The notes under the pieces: generated by a model | Seen by the model: only the letters and a program-made list of their open reading frames with translations | Told to the model about the DNA's origin: nothing | Database searches by the model: none | Made by a program: the position numbers and the translations under genes | Shown here: piece by piece, positions 1-6,832 of the stretch | Layout of the letters: every line of letters starts with the position of its first letter | Numbering within the stretch: the stretch's first letter is position 1 | Assembly (NCBI GenBank): GCA_038207425.1 | Contig: JBBQZU010000057.1 | Span: 1-11,866, forward strand | Source: JBBQZU01 sp038207425 | Lineage (GTDB): Bacteria; Bacteroidota; Bacteroidia; Flavobacteriales_D; Cryomorphaceae | Direction of reading: 5' to 3' | Length of the DNA stretch: 11,866 nucleotides

Positions 1-128
1 TTCTGCCTTCTGCCTTCTGCCTTCTGCCTTCTGCCTTCTGCCTTCTGCCTTCTGCCTTCTGCCTTCTGCCTTCTGCCTTCTGCCTTCTGCCTTCTGCCTT
101 CTGCCTTCTGCCTTCTGCCTTCTGCCTT
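1..128. repeat. Heptamer tandem repeat, (TTCTGCC) x 18+
   Basis: Eighteen uninterrupted, identical copies of TTCTGCC fill positions 1-126, and two more matching bases follow before the pattern breaks. The array runs off the left edge, so its true length is unknown. The unit is 7 bases and contains no stop codon in any of the six frames, so reading frames can pass through it. The minus strand reads GGCAGAA. No start codon opens an obvious gene into it from the right. Perfect identity of all copies points to recent slippage or homogenisation. It is not a CRISPR, because there are no spacers. Function is unknown. An assembly artefact in copy number is possible. Confidence 0.97.
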
Positions 129-409
129 TGTTGGGTTAAAAACCGAAGGTAATTGTTTTTCTTTTAGTTGATTCTCTCAGTTAAAAATTTAATGTTGATA
201 TAATCTTGCGAAAAATTATAGCATGAAGTATCGAACGCCAAATTATGGAGATTTTCTGGTGATTAAGATTTCAATGATGGACTACTGGATACGCCGATGC
301 GGCAGACGAAATATTACACGTTCTTCGAACCGAAGCCTTAAATCTTCTAAGCATCATTTCTTCTCAATCAAAAGAATCATTTCGCTTTCTTTGATGCTTC
401 AAATTAAGC
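129..409. other. Intergenic region without a convincing gene
   Basis: This AT-rich stretch lies between the heptamer array and the first glycosyltransferase gene. The only open frame from an ATG (223-438) runs into the next gene and codes for a basic, low-complexity product that resembles no family I know. A short open stretch in another frame (278-391) has more protein-like composition (it includes ADEILHVLRTEA) but lacks a start and ends at the TGA at 392. It could be a gene remnant. An 8-base inverted repeat, AAGCATCA at 349-356 and TGATGCTT at 392-399, flanks a 35-base loop just before the next start codon. TTTCTTTG at 386-393 differs by one base from the Bacteroidota -7 consensus but has no matching -33 element. 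Confidence 0.6.
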
Positions 410-1987
410 ATGAACTTCAACATTACGCAGCGTCCTGACTTCTGGTACTGGCTATTTGCCTTGCTGTTGCTGCCTGCGCTGTTGATTAATCTCGGTGTTC
501 ACCACGTATTCGTGCATACCGACGAGAGCCGCAGGGCGCTGGTGGCGCTAGAAATGATGCTGAGCGATCAGTATATAGCTCCTACGCTCAACGGGGAGTA
601 CTACTACAATAAACCGCCGTTGTACAACTGGATTATTGCCCTTTCATTTAAAGCATTTGGCAATTATTCGGCTTTTGCGTTGAGATTTCCTGTTGTGTTA
701 GCTCTTATAGCATTTGCCCTTGCCATCTGGTATTTTATAAAACCAATTATGGGTAAGCCTTTCACATGGTTGGTTATTATCGCCACTATTACTTCGGGCA
801 GAATATTGTTTTACGATTCATTTCTGGGGTTAATTGATATTGCCTTTTCGGTATTGGTATTTGCCAACTTTATGCTTTTCTACAAATTGGGGCGAAAGGG
901 GCCGGGCATTGCTCTATTTGCAATTAGCTATACACTCGCTGCCATAGCATATCTTATGAAAGGCCTACCACCGCTGGTATTTCAGTTTTTTACTATCCTG
1001 GCCTGGGCAGTGTATATGAAGCAGTGGAAAATAGTTTTTCACTGGTCGCATTTTGTTGGAGTTCTGTTTTTCGCAGTTCCGGTAGCTCTTTATTATTGGA
1101 AGTATCTTCAAATAAATCCACAAAGCCTTGAAGTACTTTTTGGTACCATTTTTAGCGAAAGCAGCAAGCGCACGGTTACTGATTATGGGTGGATCGATAC
1201 GGTAGTTTCAATTTTCACCTTTCCACTGGAGAACATCTACCATTTTGCACCGTGGACGATTCTGGTCGTATTTGTTTTCCGAAAGGGTATGATGAAGACA
1301 ATCTGGCAACATGATTTTTTACGCTATACTGTGCTCGTGTTTGGATTCAACATCGTGGTGTACTGGACTTCTCCAGGGGTGCATCCGCGCTATTTGTTTA
1401 TGTTTCTGCCGCTGTACTTCAGTGTTTTGATTTTCGCTTTTCAACAGACAAACCCAGCCATACAGCGACACCTTGAAAAAGTTGTTTTATTTATCATGAT
1501 TCCGGCGGCGTGCGCTTCTGTTGCCGCTTATTTTTTTGCAGATATTTCAGGCCTTGAAAAGGCAGAAATAAAATCGGGTGTGGTCTTTTTGGCTCTGGCA
1601 GCACTCATCTGGTTCTACCTTAAACAGACTGAGAACAGGTGGATCATACTCGGAGTATTTCTGCTTGTACTGAGAATTGGTTTTGACTGGATGATTTTGC
1701 CCAATCGGGATTCGCGAGGCAAAATGTTTGCGGAATCGGCAAAGGAGATACTTGAAATTGTAGGCAGTGATAAACTTTATGTTTTGAATCCGAGCTACTG
1801 TCACGATGGTACAAGTTTTATGATAAGCAGAGCACGCGGTGAAATATTGCGCATTGCCAATGAACCGGAGCCGGATGTGTATTATATAGTTTATGACGGT
1901 CTCTATGATGAATCTGTATATACGAAGTTTCTTGAATTTCAAACCCTTGGTACTGATCGCATCTTTTACCTGGTGAAGTTCAATTAG
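410..1987 (+). CDS. ArnT/PMT-like GT-C family glycosyltransferase
   Basis: This 525-residue integral membrane protein probably transfers a sugar from a polyprenyl-phosphate donor to an envelope acceptor on the periplasmic face of the inner membrane, as ArnT and protein mannosyltransferases do. After a first membrane segment (about residues 12-30), the first periplasmic loop carries the acidic motif HTDESRRA (D38, E39), a further Glu at 48, and NKPPLYNW (67-74). This matches the DE...E...KPP signature of the GT39/GT83 group. Roughly ten further hydrophobic segments follow, then a soluble C-terminal region from about residue 430. The length fits the family. The start is the first ATG after an in-frame TGA at 392, and no Shine-Dalgarno sequence is visible. 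The acceptor and sugar cannot be told from sequence. The two following genes supply plausible donor synthesis and transport, though a 120-base gap separates them. Confidence 0.88.
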   Translation: MNFNITQRPDFWYWLFALLLLPALLINLGVHHVFVHTDESRRALVALEMMLSDQYIAPTLNGEYYYNKPPLYNWIIALSFKAFGNYSAFALRFPVVLALIAFALAIWYFIKPIMGKPFTWLVIIATITSGRILFYDSFLGLIDIAFSVLVFANFMLFYKLGRKGPGIALFAISYTLAAIAYLMKGLPPLVFQFFTILAWAVYMKQWKIVFHWSHFVGVLFFAVPVALYYWKYLQINPQSLEVLFGTIFSESSKRTVTDYGWIDTVVSIFTFPLENIYHFAPWTILVVFVFRKGMMKTIWQHDFLRYTVLVFGFNIVVYWTSPGVHPRYLFMFLPLYFSVLIFAFQQTNPAIQRHLEKVVLFIMIPAACASVAAYFFADISGLEKAEIKSGVVFLALAALIWFYLKQTENRWIILGVFLLVLRIGFDWMILPNRDSRGKMFAESAKEILEIVGSDKLYVLNPSYCHDGTSFMISRARGEILRIANEPEPDVYYIVYDGLYDESVYTKFLEFQTLGTDRIFYLVKFN

Positions 1988-2054
1988 CCACTGCGGGAAA
2001 TTGCATCGTAATAGTTCTTCTATATTTGCAATTATATGATTCATGAAAGGGTAG

Positions 2055-2088
2055 TTTGCGCTTATTTCACAGGGCTTGCTTACCTTGG
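2055..2088 (+). promoter_or_regulatory. Possible Bacteroidota-type promoter before the GT2 gene
   Basis: TTTG at 2055-2058 could be a -33 element. TACCTTGG at 2081-2088 matches the -7 consensus TAnnTTTG at five of six fixed positions. The spacer is 22 bases, slightly longer than the usual 19-21. The predicted RNA would start about 10-15 bases before the ATG at 2108. If real, it would make the GT2/PF03706 pair its own transcription unit. The evidence is a consensus match only. Confidence 0.35.
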
Positions 2089-2107
2089 CGGCGTTTAAAA
2101 CAATTCT

Positions 2108-3061
2108 ATGAAGCTTTCGCTGGTAATAACGCTCATGAACGAAGAAGACAACGTTCAGCCGCTGCTTGAAGCTATTAACGATGCACTTATAAATTATGAA
2201 TTCGAGGTAATTCTCGTTGACGATGGCTCAACCGACGAAACCGTAAGTCGCATAAAGCGCTATGCCGATCACAGGGTAAAGCTCATAATTTTTCAACGAA
2301 ATTTTGGGCAAACTACCGCCATGCAAGCGGGTATAGACTATGCATCGGGTGAGTACATTGTAACCCTCGATGGCGACTTACAAAACGACCCGACTGACAT
2401 CCCCATGATGTTGGAGAAACTCGAAACCGAAGGATGGGATGTAGTGGCAGGCAACAGAAAGAACCGGCAGGACGGCGCTTTTTTACGAAAAATTCCGAGT
2501 AAAATCGCGAACGCCATCATACGCAACGCAACGGATGTGCATATACGCGATTATGGCTGCACGCTGCGGGTATACAAGGCTTACGTGGCCAAGGGTATGG
2601 AGCTTTATGGTGAGTTGCACCGCTTCATTCCGGTGCTGGCGAGGCTGCAGGGTGCCAAGATTGCTCAGGTAGATGTAAAGCACCACCCACGGGTACACGG
2701 CAGCAGCAAGTATGGATTGGGCCGCACCTTTAAGGTAATGAGCGACCTTATTCTGATGATCTTTATGCAAAAGTACTTCCGGCGACCAATACACCTCTTC
2801 GGGCCAATTGGTATTGTAACGTTTGCGATGGGTTTTGCAATTAATATTTATTTGTTGGTGCTCAAAATCATGGGTTACGATATTTGGGGCCGACCGATAC
2901 TCATAGCAGGGGTTACATTAGTACTCGCCGGTATTCAGTTTCTGGTTTTTGGGCTTATTGCTGAATTGATGATGCGCATATACTACCAAAGTCAGGATAA
3001 GAAAACCTATGCTGTAAAAGAAGTTTTTATTGGAAAAGCAAAAGACAAAGTCGGCGTTTAA
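2108..3061 (+). CDS. GT2 polyprenyl-phosphate glycosyltransferase (DPM1/ArnC/GtrB-like)
   Basis: This 317-residue enzyme is predicted to move a sugar from a nucleotide donor onto polyprenyl phosphate on the cytoplasmic face of the inner membrane. The GT-A fold is plain: an N-terminal strand and loop (ITLMNEED), the nucleotide-binding VDDGSTD at 37-43, the metal-binding DGDLQNDP at 88-95, HRFIP at 171-175, and the basic HGSSKYG motif at 197-203. Two membrane segments follow, at about 231-252 and 264-288, with a basic tail. This is the architecture of GtrB and ArnC and distinguishes it from soluble Dpm1 enzymes. The ATG at 2108 places the first beta strand at the N-terminus, as expected. The end overlaps the next gene by 32 bases, which argues for co-transcription. 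The identity of the sugar is not readable from sequence. Confidence 0.92.
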   Translation: MKLSLVITLMNEEDNVQPLLEAINDALINYEFEVILVDDGSTDETVSRIKRYADHRVKLIIFQRNFGQTTAMQAGIDYASGEYIVTLDGDLQNDPTDIPMMLEKLETEGWDVVAGNRKNRQDGAFLRKIPSKIANAIIRNATDVHIRDYGCTLRVYKAYVAKGMELYGELHRFIPVLARLQGAKIAQVDVKHHPRVHGSSKYGLGRTFKVMSDLILMIFMQKYFRRPIHLFGPIGIVTFAMGFAINIYLLVLKIMGYDIWGRPILIAGVTLVLAGIQFLVFGLIAELMMRIYYQSQDKKTYAVKEVFIGKAKDKVGV

Positions 3062-3932
3062 GCTGCTGTTTAAAGTTGCATTGTCGGCATTGGCCATATG
3101 GCTGGTGTTCAGTAAAATTAGTCTCGGCGAAATTTGGGGGCTCGTTTCAAAAGCCAATCCTGTGTACTTGCTCCTGGCATTTGTTGCCTTTAATGTATCG
3201 AAATTTCATTCGGCAAGCCGGCTCCTGCGGCTGTTTGCAGCAATCAATGTACCTCTGGCAGCCATGCAAAATTACGCCCTGTATTATGTGGGCATGTTTT
3301 ACAATCTCTTCTTGCCGGGTGGCATTGGCGGCGATGGTTATAAGGTATACTGGCTGCACAAACAATACGGCACTTCCACCAAAAAACTGCTTTCAGCGGT
3401 TTTGCTCGATCGGGTTGCTGGCGCGGCCATTTTGGTATGTATGGCATTGGCATTGGCGCTTATGGCCCACGAACTTTTTTTAGAATTACCCGCTTACCTG
3501 TGGTGGCTCACGCTGGCAGGGGCAGTGTTGAGTATTCCGGCGCTGGCAGTGCTTGTAAAATTTGCTTTTCCCAGCTTTTGGAGTGAGTCAGTATCGCTTA
3601 TTACCTGGTCAGTTAGGGTGCAACTTATGCAGGTGGTGTGCGCATGGCTCATCCTGAGAGCCATTGGGGTGCACGACCATCAGGTGCTTTACTTCTCGTT
3701 ATTTCTGGTATCATCGCTCGCGGCTATGCTGCCTGTAAGTTTTGGCGGTGTTGGTTTGCGCGAACTTATGTTTCTTTATGCTGCACAATATCTGCCCATT
3801 GATGGAACTGCTGCTGTTACTTTAGGTCTGATTTTCTTCTTAATCACAGCAGTAAGCTCTTTTGCTGGGGTATTTATGAAATTGCCTAAAAAGGAGGCCG
3901 GTCAGGAAGATGCAACCTCGGCCCCTGCATAG
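3030..3932 (+). CDS. PF03706 (LPG synthase TM / UPF0104) membrane protein, putative lipid-sugar flippase
   Basis: This 300-residue multi-pass membrane protein belongs to the lysylphosphatidylglycerol-synthase transmembrane (flippase-like) family. Family signatures are PGGIGGDGYKVYWL at 96-109, LLDRVAG at 125-131 and PVSFGGVGLRE at 235-245. About seven or eight hydrophobic segments span residues 13-284, and the C-terminus is short and charged. The start is taken as TTG at 3030, inside the preceding GT2 gene. The next in-frame ATG lies near residue 79 and would delete the conserved first membrane segments, while the TTG start gives the usual basic residues before the first helix. The family includes MprF's flippase domain and AglD-like proteins. 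Coupling with a GT2 polyprenyl-phosphate enzyme and a GT-C transferase suggests transport of the lipid-linked sugar, but this is inference. No MprF synthase domain is attached. Confidence 0.86.
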   Translation: MEKQKTKSAFKLLFKVALSALAIWLVFSKISLGEIWGLVSKANPVYLLLAFVAFNVSKFHSASRLLRLFAAINVPLAAMQNYALYYVGMFYNLFLPGGIGGDGYKVYWLHKQYGTSTKKLLSAVLLDRVAGAAILVCMALALALMAHELFLELPAYLWWLTLAGAVLSIPALAVLVKFAFPSFWSESVSLITWSVRVQLMQVVCAWLILRAIGVHDHQVLYFSLFLVSSLAAMLPVSFGGVGLRELMFLYAAQYLPIDGTAAVTLGLIFFLITAVSSFAGVFMKLPKKEAGQEDATSAPA

Positions 3933-3935
3933 ATT

Positions 3936-4466
3936 TTATTCTTTCAGAAAAGCTTCAATTTTTTTCACAGCATGAAAGTACGAAGCTTTGAGGGCGCCAA
4001 TAGACGTTCCAGTGATAGCCGCAATTTCATCGTATTGCATTTCTTCAAAATACTTTAGGTCGAATACCTGCCTTTGCCTTTCGGGCAAAGTTTCCAGCGC
4101 TGCCATAAGCTTGCCGGCAATTTCATCGCCGTTAGGTCCGTCACAGTTTGCGGCCGGGCGGTTATAGAGTACATCTTCATGGTCGCCATCCGGTTTGCGG
4201 CTGCGTATTATCGCTATTGCTTCATTTGCAGCAATGCGGTATAGCCAAGTATATATTGCCGACTCAGCTTTGAAGCTTTCAATATGCCGCCAGGCTTTTA
4301 TAAAGGTATTCTGTAGCGCATCGTCGGCATCGGGGTGATTTCCCGTAAGGCGGCGCACATGGCGGTAGAGTGGCTCTTGGTAGCGTTTAATAAGCTCACT
4401 GAAGGCCGCATCGCGGCTGCGGTTATCAAGTAATTTGTTTAGTAGGTCCCGGTCGGCGCTGTTCAT
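3936..4466 (-). CDS. ECF-type RNA polymerase sigma factor
   Basis: This 176-residue sigma-70 family regulator has the two-domain ECF layout. Region 2 spans about residues 20-90 and includes DADDALQNTFIKAWRHI (46-62) and the promoter-melting stretch TWLYRIAANEAI (73-84). After a variable linker (91-115), region 4 covers about 118-170, with LPERQRQVFDLKYFEEM followed by the helix-turn-helix around 145-166. The gene lies 25 bases downstream of the transketolase C-half on the same strand, so it is probably read from that operon. No anti-sigma gene follows. The next gene points the opposite way and its stop codon lies only 3 bases from this one. Its target promoters and signal are unknown. Confidence 0.93.
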   Translation of the reverse strand: MNSADRDLLNKLLDNRSRDAAFSELIKRYQEPLYRHVRRLTGNHPDADDALQNTFIKAWRHIESFKAESAIYTWLYRIAANEAIAIIRSRKPDGDHEDVLYNRPAANCDGPNGDEIAGKLMAALETLPERQRQVFDLKYFEEMQYDEIAAITGTSIGALKASYFHAVKKIEAFLKE

Positions 4467-4491
4467 GGTTTTGCAGGCTACCGGTTGCGAA

Positions 4492-5445
4492 TTATTTACG
4501 CGCCAGCACTCTTTTTACGGCAGCTATTACATCGGCGGTATCTATTCCGTATTTGGTCATAAGCTCTTCGGGGGTTCCGCTTTCGCCAAATGAATCATTT
4601 ACTGCTACCATTTCCAACGGTGCCGGAGCCTTTAGCGCCAGCAATTGAGCTACTGAGTCGCCGAGCCCTCCATTCATTTGGTGCTCTTCGGCGGTAATGA
4701 TGCAACCGGTTTTGCTTACAGATTTTAAGATGGCCGCATGGTCCAAAGGTTTAATGGTATGTATATTTAATACCTCGGCAGAGATTCCCAGCGCTTCTAG
4801 GGCAATGCCCGCTTCAATGGCCTTCCACACCAGGTGACCCGTGGCTACTATGGTCACATCGGTGCCTTCTGAAACCATCCAGGCTTTTCCTATTTCAAAC
4901 TTTTGGTTAGGAGGCGAGAAGTTGGGCACTTTCGGTCGGCCGAATCGCAGGTATACAGGGCCTTCATACTCGGCTATGGCAATGGTTGCGGCTTTGGTTT
5001 GGTTGTAGTCGCAAGGATTGATCACCACCATATGCGGCAGCATTTTCATCATGCCTACATCTTCGAGTATCTGATGCGTGGCACCATCTTCACCCAGCGT
5101 AAGCCCGGCGTGCGATGCGCATATCTTCACATTTTTACCACTGTATGCTATGCTCTGCCTGATTTGGTCATACACCCTCCCTGTAGAAAAATTCGCAAAT
5201 GTGCCAGTAAATGGAATTTTTCCACCTATGGTAAGCCCCGCAGCAAGTCCCATCATATTGGCTTCGCCTATTCCGGTTTGTATAAACCTTTCAGGAAATT
5301 CTTTCTCGAAGGCATTCATTTTTAGCGAGCCGGTAAGATCGGCGCAAAGAGCCACCACATTGGGGTTGTTTCGCCCGAGTTCGAGCAGGCCGTCGCCGAA
5401 TCCGCTACGTGTATCTTGTTGGTTTTGTATAGGGTAGTGTTTCAT
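4492..5445 (-). CDS. Transketolase, C-terminal half (split subunit)
   Basis: This 317-residue protein contains the pyrimidine-binding domain and the C-terminal domain of transketolase, which acts in the pentose phosphate pathway by transferring two-carbon ketol units. GIGEANM at 58-64 holds the Glu (E61) expected to activate the thiamine diphosphate cofactor. SHAGLTLGEDGATHQ (111-125) is the conserved active-site loop, and YLRFGRPKVP (165-174) closes the pyrimidine domain. The C-terminal domain runs from about 190 to 312, with EEHQMNGGLG (253-262) and FGESGTPEEL (286-295). It must pair with the N-half encoded upstream to be active. The gene for an exported vWA protein lies between the two, with an 8-base gap before this start. 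No Shine-Dalgarno sequence is visible. The related DXP synthase and E1-beta families are less likely, given the partner gene. Confidence 0.94.
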   Translation of the reverse strand: MKHYPIQNQQDTRSGFGDGLLELGRNNPNVVALCADLTGSLKMNAFEKEFPERFIQTGIGEANMMGLAAGLTIGGKIPFTGTFANFSTGRVYDQIRQSIAYSGKNVKICASHAGLTLGEDGATHQILEDVGMMKMLPHMVVINPCDYNQTKAATIAIAEYEGPVYLRFGRPKVPNFSPPNQKFEIGKAWMVSEGTDVTIVATGHLVWKAIEAGIALEALGISAEVLNIHTIKPLDHAAILKSVSKTGCIITAEEHQMNGGLGDSVAQLLALKAPAPLEMVAVNDSFGESGTPEELMTKYGIDTADVIAAVKRVLARK

Positions 5446-5453
5446 TGGGTTGA

Positions 5454-6830
5454 TTAAAGTTTTAATGTGGTCGCGGAGCCCGAAGCGATGGTAAATTCAC
5501 GTTCCACTGTAAATATTACCTGCTTGCTGTTTTTGGCCCTGAGTGTGAGTTTGTATTTACCGGGTTGCAACCTGAATTGCTGGCTGGTATTGTTCTCATC
5601 GATATTTATTACCCACTCCAAATTGCTTCCGTTTACAAGTGCAATACTGCCAAAGCTGGGTGATGATAGCGCAAAGTTGAGTTGTCCGGGCTCAGGTATT
5701 GTTACTGTGGTAGTTTTGTCTTGGGTTACGTCTACATCGGGTATTCTTGTGCGAGGAAGTGTGAGTATTTCTAAATCGTATTTTCCGGTAAGGAGTTTTT
5801 CTGCCTTATTGATATACATTATATGGGCAGTCGATGCTTGCCCTGCTTTGCGCACTATCAATGCCATATCACTACCCATGCGGCCCTGTGCTTTCACTTC
5901 GAGCTTACCTTGTCCGGCATCGATAGGTATAATATTGTGCTTCGCCGGAACAATTTTTACTCCCTTCTTTTCAATTACCGGTATGGTATGCACTTCAAGA
6001 CGGTAGGTGATGGTTGGGTCAAGGGTAATTGTGTCGGGATTGCCTCTGTGATTGAGCGCATGCACAATGGTATATTCGAGTTTTTGGTTGTGCTCGTTGA
6101 AGAAGTTCACGGTTACGTTGGTCTCCATGGGCTTACCGTTATCGTCGAGTAGGTTTACCTGTGCAGTGGTATTGTTCAGCGCCTGCGTAATTACTACATC
6201 TAGTATCAGCTTGAAATTTTCTTCTGTCGTAGCATCAAAATAGTTTCCCACACAACTAAATGTCGCCTTGAAATCATCTTCCAGGCCTACGCCAATAATG
6301 AATGGTTTTAAAATTACTCCTTGTTTTTGCAAAGCTCTTGATATGGCACAAGGATCGCCATCGCAGGCTTCAATGCCATCGGTAATCAGAATAATCACGT
6401 TGCGGCAATTGTCGCATGGGGGGAAGTCGCCGGCAGCTTTTTCGAGAGAGCGTGCTATTGGAGTGGTGCCTTTAGCACTGATGCGGTCCAGGGTGCTTTT
6501 AATTACTGCTCCATTATTTGGTCTGAACGATACTTCGAGTTTCGTGTCCTCGCAATCTTGCTGCCCGGTAGCTATTGGGACCTGATGGCCATAAATGCGC
6601 AAGGCCATTTCTACATTCGGTTTATCATCAACTTCGGCTACAGCTTGCGTAAGAAGGCGTTTGGCCACAACTATGCGTCTTTCGCTTTGCCAGATGGCAT
6701 TCATGCTGTTACTTGCGTCAAATACAAAAAGTATTCGGGTAAGGAGTTCTTCAGGCTTATTCTGCGCAAGGGTTTTATTTCCCGTAAGGAAAAACGATAT
6801 AAGAAATATGATGCTTGAAGTGATGCGCAT
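5454..6830 (-). CDS. Exported von Willebrand factor A domain protein
   Basis: This 458-residue protein starts with a signal peptide (basic residue, hydrophobic core at about 5-17, likely cleavage near LAQ at 21-23), so it should act in the periplasm or at the surface. A vWA domain covers about residues 32-215. Its metal-ion-dependent adhesion site is intact: DASNSM at 38-43 (the DxSxS motif), Thr 122/123 in KGTTP, and LITDG at 148-152. The domain is rich in cysteine (93, 139, 142, 156, 161, 193), suggesting disulfides. The second half (about 220-458) appears beta-rich with several possible Ig-like or carboxypeptidase-regulatory-like segments (my reading), and there is no T9SS tail or membrane anchor. 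The ATG overlaps the stop of the transketolase N-half by one base (TAATG), pointing to coupled translation. A functional link to transketolase is not evident. Ligand unknown. Confidence 0.87.
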   Translation of the reverse strand: MRITSSIIFLISFFLTGNKTLAQNKPEELLTRILFVFDASNSMNAIWQSERRIVVAKRLLTQAVAEVDDKPNVEMALRIYGHQVPIATGQQDCEDTKLEVSFRPNNGAVIKSTLDRISAKGTTPIARSLEKAAGDFPPCDNCRNVIILITDGIEACDGDPCAISRALQKQGVILKPFIIGVGLEDDFKATFSCVGNYFDATTEENFKLILDVVITQALNNTTAQVNLLDDNGKPMETNVTVNFFNEHNQKLEYTIVHALNHRGNPDTITLDPTITYRLEVHTIPVIEKKGVKIVPAKHNIIPIDAGQGKLEVKAQGRMGSDMALIVRKAGQASTAHIMYINKAEKLLTGKYDLEILTLPRTRIPDVDVTQDKTTTVTIPEPGQLNFALSSPSFGSIALVNGSNLEWVINIDENNTSQQFRLQPGKYKLTLRAKNSKQVIFTVEREFTIASGSATTLKL

Positions 6831-6832
6831 TA
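6828..6832 (-). promoter_or_regulatory. TAATG stop/start overlap (translational coupling)
   Basis: On the minus strand the TAA stop of the transketolase N-half shares its last base with the ATG of the vWA gene. No Shine-Dalgarno sequence stands in front of the vWA start, so re-initiation by terminating ribosomes is a reasonable explanation. The overlap is seen directly. Coupling is inferred. Confidence 0.75.

Noticed and set aside
1..128. CRISPR array
   Set aside because: The repeat unit is 7 bases with no spacers, and no cas gene is nearby.
278..391. Short open stretch with protein-like composition (38 codons)
   Set aside because: It has no start codon and stops at 392. It may be a gene remnant, but nothing identifies it.
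223..438. 71-codon open frame from an ATG before the first glycosyltransferase gene
   Set aside because: Its product is basic and low in complexity, resembles no family I know, and overlaps the well-supported glycosyltransferase start by 29 bases.
1999..2033. Inverted repeat AATTGCA / TGCAATT after the GT-C gene
   Set aside because: The stem is only 7 AT-rich pairs with a 21-base loop and no T tract follows, so it is not a credible terminator.
1547..2044. 165-codon minus-strand frame over the end of the GT-C gene
   Set aside because: It lies opposite a clear conserved protein for most of its length and its translation has no family features.
5467..6243. Several plus-strand open frames opposite the vWA gene
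   Set aside because: They are antisense shadows of a gene with signal peptide and intact MIDAS motifs, and they show no domains of their own.
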